From Antedon mediterranea (Eukaryota; Echinodermata; Crinoidea; Comatulida; Antedonidae), in the NCBI RefSeq assembly GCF_964355755.1, contig NC_092677.1, positions 16,340,101-16,404,100 of the forward strand: a DNA stretch of 64,000 nucleotides, written 5' to 3'. This document shows positions 58,210 through 64,000 of the stretch, in pieces. Within the stretch, counting starts at the first letter, position 1. Each line of letters opens with the position of its first letter. The position numbers were made by a program, and so were the translations under genes. The notes under the pieces were generated by a model. The model did not search any database, was not told the origin of the DNA, and saw only the letters and a list, made by a program, of their open reading frames with translations.

Positions 58210-60350
58210 TGTACGTGATATAGCAGTCAACGTTATATATACATAATAGTAAATATTTGTAATTATTTTATTATGTTATAGGCCTACTTTTTTCTTATTT
58301 TACAATATAGTTTATCTCAATTGTTGAACATAGTTTCTAAAAATAGTTCCATTACACGGAATAATTTTCCAAACAACAGTAAAGAAAATATTTGGAGACA
58401 TTTGAATCAAAATCAGTGATAAGATAACAACAAACTGACAACAACTTTTTATTATCTACAGAAATTTCAGTCTTAAAGAAAAGTAAAAAAGTAAGTTGTA
58501 AATTATGGAAAAATACATTATGGGATAATTAGTGTAGGCCTAGTTACGGTACTCAGCTTCTCTCGATGTTTTTACATCGAAAATTAATGGAATCGTTTAA
58601 CAATTGAACATTTAGTCAAAGTTTAGACTTTTTGCTATTACACATTTATCTGTTTGCAGGGCTATAGCCACCGGTACGATTGGACATGTTTGCAGGACAC
58701 CCATAGGTTATTCATATCGTTGTATCACATTAATTAATTAATAGGTCTAATACGGTATATCATATAATTAAAATGCGAATGGGTCTGAAGATTAGTAAAA
58801 TACACTTATAGGTAGTAGCTAGTAATGTTTCCTACAGAATTCAGATTAGGATTTCTATAAAACCTACTACTGTCATGTTCAAAAATCTTGAAAGTACTAT
58901 TTTAGATTGACAATTGTATCATAATTGATTGATCTCTCGATTTCGACAGAAGATTGGATTGAAGGGGAAATATGTTGGCCTAGGTCTTAAATTTCTCTCT
59001 TTCTTATCATATTTATAACCTCTTTGTTAAGCCAAGGAGGTGATTTTGTTCGTGTTCTACGACTTTTTAGAGATGCATGATTATTTAAAACGTTAAAAGG
59101 AACATATATCCTCAAAGCATTTGGCTTGAGCATCAATGTCTCCTTGTTGTTTATTTGGTCCCATGGTGTTTGGGTTAATTCAATTAATTATATTAAATAT
59201 ATATTTCCTCCATGGTTAATTCAAATAAAAAGTCAATTTCGTTATGCCTGAGTGAAGAACACCAACGTTAATAATTTAGTAAAGTTTGAAACATATATTA
59301 TAGTATCAATAAGTGTGGCTGATATTAGGCTCAGATATCAATTGTTTTAAAATGTAATCAATTTAATCGAATACGTTAATACATGTATAAAATAATTATT
59401 ATTGGATTACACTTAAAAGGATTTAATTCTACAATTAATAATTTTAAATTTTGAGAAACGATGTCATTTCTTATTATATTAGTTTACAGATAATCGAACG
59501 GCCACGTACATTCCCATGAAATGTAGACTATTTGCACTATAGACTTAATCAAGGGTAAATTAACAATAATACTGCGTGCTTGGTGATCGCTGAGGTAAAA
59601 GAGAAATCTTCTTTCCCACACTGTAGTTTAAAACTATTTCTTAAAACAATACTGTTGTGCAATATACGTGATGGTACAGTCAAGTGGATTGTAAACACAT
59701 ATGTACAATTTCAAATTTAAAATCTGTATCTGAGAATTTTATATTTTAGACATTTTGGGATTTTTGAGATGCAGTATCTTCATAAATAATTCATAGACCA
59801 TGTTTCTATTTTTTTTCTGTATGACTTCTTGAGAGGGTTGGTAAACAGCATACGGAATTTGTTATTATGGTATTCTTAAATATGTTTTTATTGAGGAAGC
59901 TGCAAAAAGTGTGATTTTTTACAAATTGTATATATAATTTTGAAGTTTTGACCATTTATAAGGAGTGATATCATTAAAAATAGCTTACCATATGTTTTTA
60001 TATTCACGAATTAGGTATTCTAATTTGATAGTGACACATTGGTGTAATTTCAGCGAGGAAAAGTTATTACGCAAATTATTGTTTTTAGTGTAAATTTAAA
60101 AACACTAGATGGTTTACACAGTAATTTCAGCGTAAAAAACTGGCGATTTCAAATGTACGTACCGCAGGACTATAATACATCGTCATTTACAGAAACGAAT
60201 AAATAGACACGATAATTTATGTAGTCAACTAAAATTAGCACCCTGGGAATTAGGCCTACTTCCGAAGGAGTTTTTTATTTGAACTCATTTAAACAAACCC
60301 AATTTGTGTTTTGTATATAACATTAGAGTTGAAGGTTGGGGAAGAGGATG
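58210..60350. other. non-coding, nothing recognised
   Basis: AT-rich sequence without supported features. Confidence 0.45.
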
Positions 60351-60354
60351 GGAA

Positions 60355-60543
60355 GAACAATGTTAAAATATATTCTTTATCCACTGAGTAAAGAAATATT
60401 GTTTTAAATGTTTTATAGGCCTATCAATAATATACCACTAAACACAGTAAAACATTTACGATTTTAAAACTGTCCCTGTTATAGTCGGTTGAAAGTACAT
60501 GTAACGATACACAACTACGACGTTTATATTTTTTATTATTATT
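60355..60543 (+). repeat. inverted ~190-bp repeat, left arm
   Basis: GAACAATGTTAAAATATATT, TCTTTATCCA, AATATACCACTAAACACAGT, AAAACATT and CATGTAACGATACA match the reverse complement of 63797-63989 in order. The arm overlaps the 3' end of the Penelope-like element. Confidence 0.85.
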
Positions 60544-62030
60544 TAATACAAACATTGAGATCCCAGTGGTTTTCTTTGTCTTTGCGAGTTTTGTCACTCC
60601 ATTTAACATCGTGGTCTATTGCAATAACTCTGAAATCGAGTGACCAGCTGAATTAAAATTTTGGTTAGACAATTGTCTTAGCCGAAAAATGCGGCCAGTT
60701 TGGTTACTCTTAAATTTTTCATTAGAATCAACCAATGAACAAGTTTTGCAAGATTTGCCGCAAAGGTGACTGCCCAAATTTAGGCTGTCATGAAAGTTAA
60801 TTTCACTCTTAAATTTGGATCTGACTAATATATCACGAAGGTTGGGAGGTCTACGAAATGCAATAATGGGTGGTTCCGGAAAAACAGTCCTGAGACGTTC
60901 TGTGGACTGTAGAATGGGCATATGTTTCTCAACAATAGCCCGTAATGGAGGCAACCTAGGGTGATAGGTTGTGACCAATGGCACTCTGGTCGACGTGGTT
61001 TGTACGTCAGTATTTGACATCGAGGAATATCTTTTGCTTTCTTTATAGCAGTGTCGATGTATTCCTTCTTGTAATTTCTATTCCGGAGATGTCCGGTTAG
61101 TTCTTCGGTACGATTCTGAAAATCTAAATCTAAAGAACAGATACGTCTGATACGTAATGCTTGACTGTACGGTATGTTTTTAGTACAGTGTCGGGGGTGA
61201 CAACTGCTAGGGAGCAGGTACATATTTTTATCCGTGGGTTTACGGAATAGGTCAGTTTTGAGTGTACCATTTTCTATGGTCACTATAGTGTCCAAAAAAT
61301 CAACGCTACTAGTGGATTTGGTAGCTGTAAATTTGATAGTTGGGTGGGCTGAAATAATATTGAGAAGAAAAGATTCCAAATTATCTTCACCATGGGTCCA
61401 GATCATGAAGATGTCGTCAATGTATCTAAACCAAACAAGTGGTTTATTTGGTTGGAGAGACAGAAAATTGGCCTCAAATTTCCCCATAAATAAATTTGCA
61501 AAAGATGGCGCCATTTTTGTGCCCATCGCTGTGCCATGAATTTGAAGGTAATGGTCATTTCCAAAAATAAAATTGTTGTTGGTTAAAATCAACATGACCA
61601 GTTCTCGTAAATGAGCTTTTAGTAGGCGTTTTGCCTGGAATTTGTATGTAATTTAAAATACATGCGTCGGCTCCTTCTTCGTGAGAGATATTAGTATACA
61701 ATGATGAAACATCTAATGTAGCCAGAACAGAATTATTAGGTATATTTTGAATTTGGTTAATTTTGCTGATAAAGTCCGTGGAGTCCTGAATGTATGAAGG
61801 GAGATCAGTCACATATGGTCTAAGTAAATCATCCACATATTCAGAAATTTTCTCTGTAGCAGTGCCATTGCCCAAAATAATGGGTCTACCAGGATTGCCT
61901 GCTTTGTGGATTTTAGGTAGGAAATAAAATCTGCCTGAAACGAGCGGGGTTGGTGAATCGCTGTTGTTTGTCCATAATAGGTGACTTTCATAATTGGCTG
62001 TCCAAAATAGGTGACTTTTTGTCCACAATA
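60536..62030 (-). pseudogene. Penelope-like reverse transcriptase, broken
   Basis: From 62028 down the protein reads GRFYFLPKIHKAGNPGRPII (palm entry), SVLATLDVSSLYTNI (motif A, Asp), IHGTAMGTKMAPSFANLFMG (about 61541-61480) and WFRYIDDIFMIW (motif C, catalytic DD near 61413). It continues with SVDFLDTIVTI, FRKPTDKNMYLLPSSCHPRH and, in another frame, RPPNLRDILVRSKF with a Cys cluster (CGKSCKTC). This order and HP...PP.LRD are typical of Penelope-like elements. Frame changes near 61590 and 61020 break the ORF. After TGRIFRLRQ (about 60690) the sequence jumps to HSISE and, in a third frame, VIAIDHDVKWSDKTRKDKEN, the usual end of the GIY-YIG domain. The nuclease core thus appears deleted. Not functional as it stands. 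Confidence 0.85.
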
Positions 62031-62095
62031 GGCGAGTTTATTGGAGTAGTGCGCCATCCATTGTGTTGTCCATAATAGGTGATTTTTTTTTGCGT
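61971..62095 (-). repeat. short degenerate tandem at the RT fragment's 5' edge
   Basis: GTCCATAATAGGTGACTTT and variants (GTCCAAAATAGGTGACTTTT, GTCCACAATAGGCGAGTTT, GTCCATAATAGGTGATTTTT) occur four times. This marks where Penelope homology stops. Confidence 0.75.
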
Positions 62096-62985
62096 ACTCG
62101 TACGTACGTAGTTTATTTCGCGAGTAGAAGTAATAAATACTAATAGGAGGCCTAATTAGTATAAACATTTAAGTCTTTCTAGCCTAGGCCTAGGCTAGTC
62201 CTGTTAGTTAGGCTACCTCTATAGATAGGCCTACTAGTACTACTAGCCTAGGCCTAGTCCATTTGTTATTGTCCACTAATAATAATGAAAATTTATTCAG
62301 CAACAAATAATTTAATTTGAACCTCATTTTAGGTTTGATAGTACGGACAGACATTACGCAACTTACCATACTATTGCAAGTTTAAATAAATCACCAAACC
62401 CACACATTCTTTTACAAAAATAAAAAAATACCCCATAATACTCTAATACCGTAATAATATTGATACAGTTTTATTTTTATAAATGCATTGGTGTTTCAAT
62501 GTAATTGTTGTATTTTTTTTTCTTTGGACTTATTTTGTTTTGTTAACAGTAATAATAAAAATCAACTTTATCAATTTAATATTGAAAAAGACATCACAGT
62601 TCAGCACTTCATTTGTCATTTTAGGTCCTCCCCTATTTCAAAATTCTGGATCCACATAGCTCAATGACAAAGTCTAAAGTGGATTAACAGCAGCACATCT
62701 CATCCATTTATTATATTGTTTAATTAAATGAATCAATATTAATGTTTAATAATAAAAAATACGACAATAAAACAAGTTTACATACACGCAGTGTACAATC
62801 AACACCTTTGTTCTGTATTCAGAACAGTTTATTCAAAATCTAAATCACATTTAAAAAATACTGAATCTATATATAAATTTACGTAAGGGCAAAATTCGGT
62901 AAATCTCGGTTTATTTCTAGAATTTTTACTCGATGGTATATAAAGTTGGTTTGTACTTTCGGTACTGATTTTAACCATCTGATGT
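62096..62985. other. non-coding, nothing recognised
   Basis: AT-rich with several CTAGGCCTAGGC octamer clusters (62170-62260). No gene. Confidence 0.45.
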
Positions 62986-62990
62986 AACCC

Positions 62991-63075
62991 TGTTTACTAA
63001 TTAAATTGAGTTAGGTAATTAGTTATTGACGATTAAAACGAATTTAGGTTCAACGATTTGCCCCAAATAGGGGTG
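62991..63075 (+). repeat. ~85-bp direct repeat, copy 1
   Basis: TACTAATTAAATTGAGTTAG, TTATTGACGATTAAAACGAA, CCCCAAATAGGGGTGTTTT. Repeated at 63688-63775. Confidence 0.8.
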
Positions 63076-63687
63076 TTTTCCGATCGTGGTATACACTGTC
63101 TAATGGATGTCCATCTTGAAAAATACCCGCCACAAAAATACGAGGAGGCTTCGCATTTTCCTATCTCCTCCTACGATAATTGTTTTTAATAGCTGAAAAC
63201 TGGTTGAACAGCTAGAGTACATCATCATAATGTTGAAGACAGGCCGATTTTCTTTAAAAAATACTATTTTGATAGATTTAATATACGATTATACAAATGT
63301 ATTGATTTGCGATGAATGGAACATTCCAATCTCTGTTTCACAAGTGTCTATTCCCTCAGGCGTCGTAAAGGCAAGTACAGTACTGTATACTCGAAATTCG
63401 ATCCATTTTTGTTTTTAATCTGTGCTGCAGAGGTTGGATATAATTTTTTTTTAAACGGATAATGAGCTAGCGTTTTCACTCGCCGTATATTATGTACAAA
63501 TCTTTATTATTGCAGTTAAACCACCCACATCATCACCTTTCTCTCACTGGCATGAGTAGCGTTGTAAAACCAGTAGAGAATAGGCCTACGGTACATCACA
63601 TGCCTTAAACGCAGAACAACTTTGGTGGGTAGGGTAGGAACCAACTTAAGTATGAATTGGCTCTAAGAAACAATTGAAAACCATTAG

Positions 63688-63775
63688 GCCTACTAATTAA
63701 GTTGAGTTAGATAATTTAATATTTATTGACGATTAAATCGAATTTATGATTTTCCCCGAATAGAGGTGGTTTTCA
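63688..63775 (+). repeat. ~85-bp direct repeat, copy 2
   Basis: TACTAATTAAGTTGAGTTAG, TTATTGACGATTAAATCGAA, CCCCGAATAGAGGTGGTTTT. It stands immediately inside the right inverted arm. Confidence 0.8.
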
Positions 63776-63796
63776 CAAATTGTTTAACATTATATT

Positions 63797-63989
63797 ATAA
63801 ACATATACACGTCGTGGTGATGTATCGTTACATGTGCTGTACTATTTCAATCGACTAGGACGGTGATAGTTTTAACAAAGTATTACATCGCAATGTTTTA
63901 CTGTGTTTAGTGGTATATTATTTGTAAAACATGAAAGCAATTAATATTTCGTTACTAAATGGATAAAGAATATATTTTAACATTGTTCC
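63797..63989 (-). repeat. inverted ~190-bp repeat, right arm
   Basis: Reverse-complement partner of 60355-60543. The two arms enclose the Penelope-like pseudogene and about 1.8 kb upstream of it. The window ends 11 bases beyond, so the outer limit cannot be judged. Confidence 0.85.
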
Positions 63990-64000
63990 TCTTTGCACCC

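Overview
The window is 64 kb of AT-rich animal DNA that is almost entirely non-coding. I think it comes from a marine invertebrate deuterostome, most likely an echinoderm. The reasons are the very frequent AGGCCTA-type octamers, many short foldback elements, tRNA-derived SINE heads, Penelope-like retroelements, and long AT-rich intergenic stretches without bacterial-style genes. The species cannot be named from the sequence alone.

Only one ordinary host gene is well supported. It is the first coding exon of an SLC7-type (heterodimeric LAT family) amino-acid transporter, on the minus strand at 24445-24928, with a consensus splice donor. I could not find its other exons. A 61-codon minus-strand ORF with a signal-peptide-like start (23714-23899) is a weak extra candidate.

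The rest is mobile and repetitive DNA. 0-19 kb: foldback elements (3297, 7888), diverged local duplications, a SINE (15.2 kb) and a short dispersed element (16.9 kb). 19.5-20.6 kb: an 18-bp G-rich minisatellite. 28.8-33.4 kb: a large inverted repeat with 0.5-kb arms around 3.5 kb, including about 2.4 kb of a 30-bp minisatellite with a 236-bp higher-order repeat. 37.2-42.9 kb: a Helitron-like family, with two head-to-tail 1.41-kb copies and a diverged opposite-strand copy sharing a hairpin-plus-CTAG end. 44.1-47.8 kb: nested foldback elements, two with visible 3-bp target duplications, and a hammerhead-like ribozyme motif.

51.5-56.1 kb holds a broken copy of a large multicopy animal gene family with a FEN1/PIN-like nuclease domain. 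Beside it are a LINE fragment, a Penelope GIY-YIG fragment and a second copy of the family's 5' end. 60.3-64.0 kb holds a broken Penelope-like reverse transcriptase lying between inverted ~190-bp arms. Its GIY-YIG core appears to be deleted.

These pieces do not form a pathway. The window reads as a transposon-rich intergenic region around the 5' end of a transporter gene. All identity statements were made by eye, without alignment or database search.
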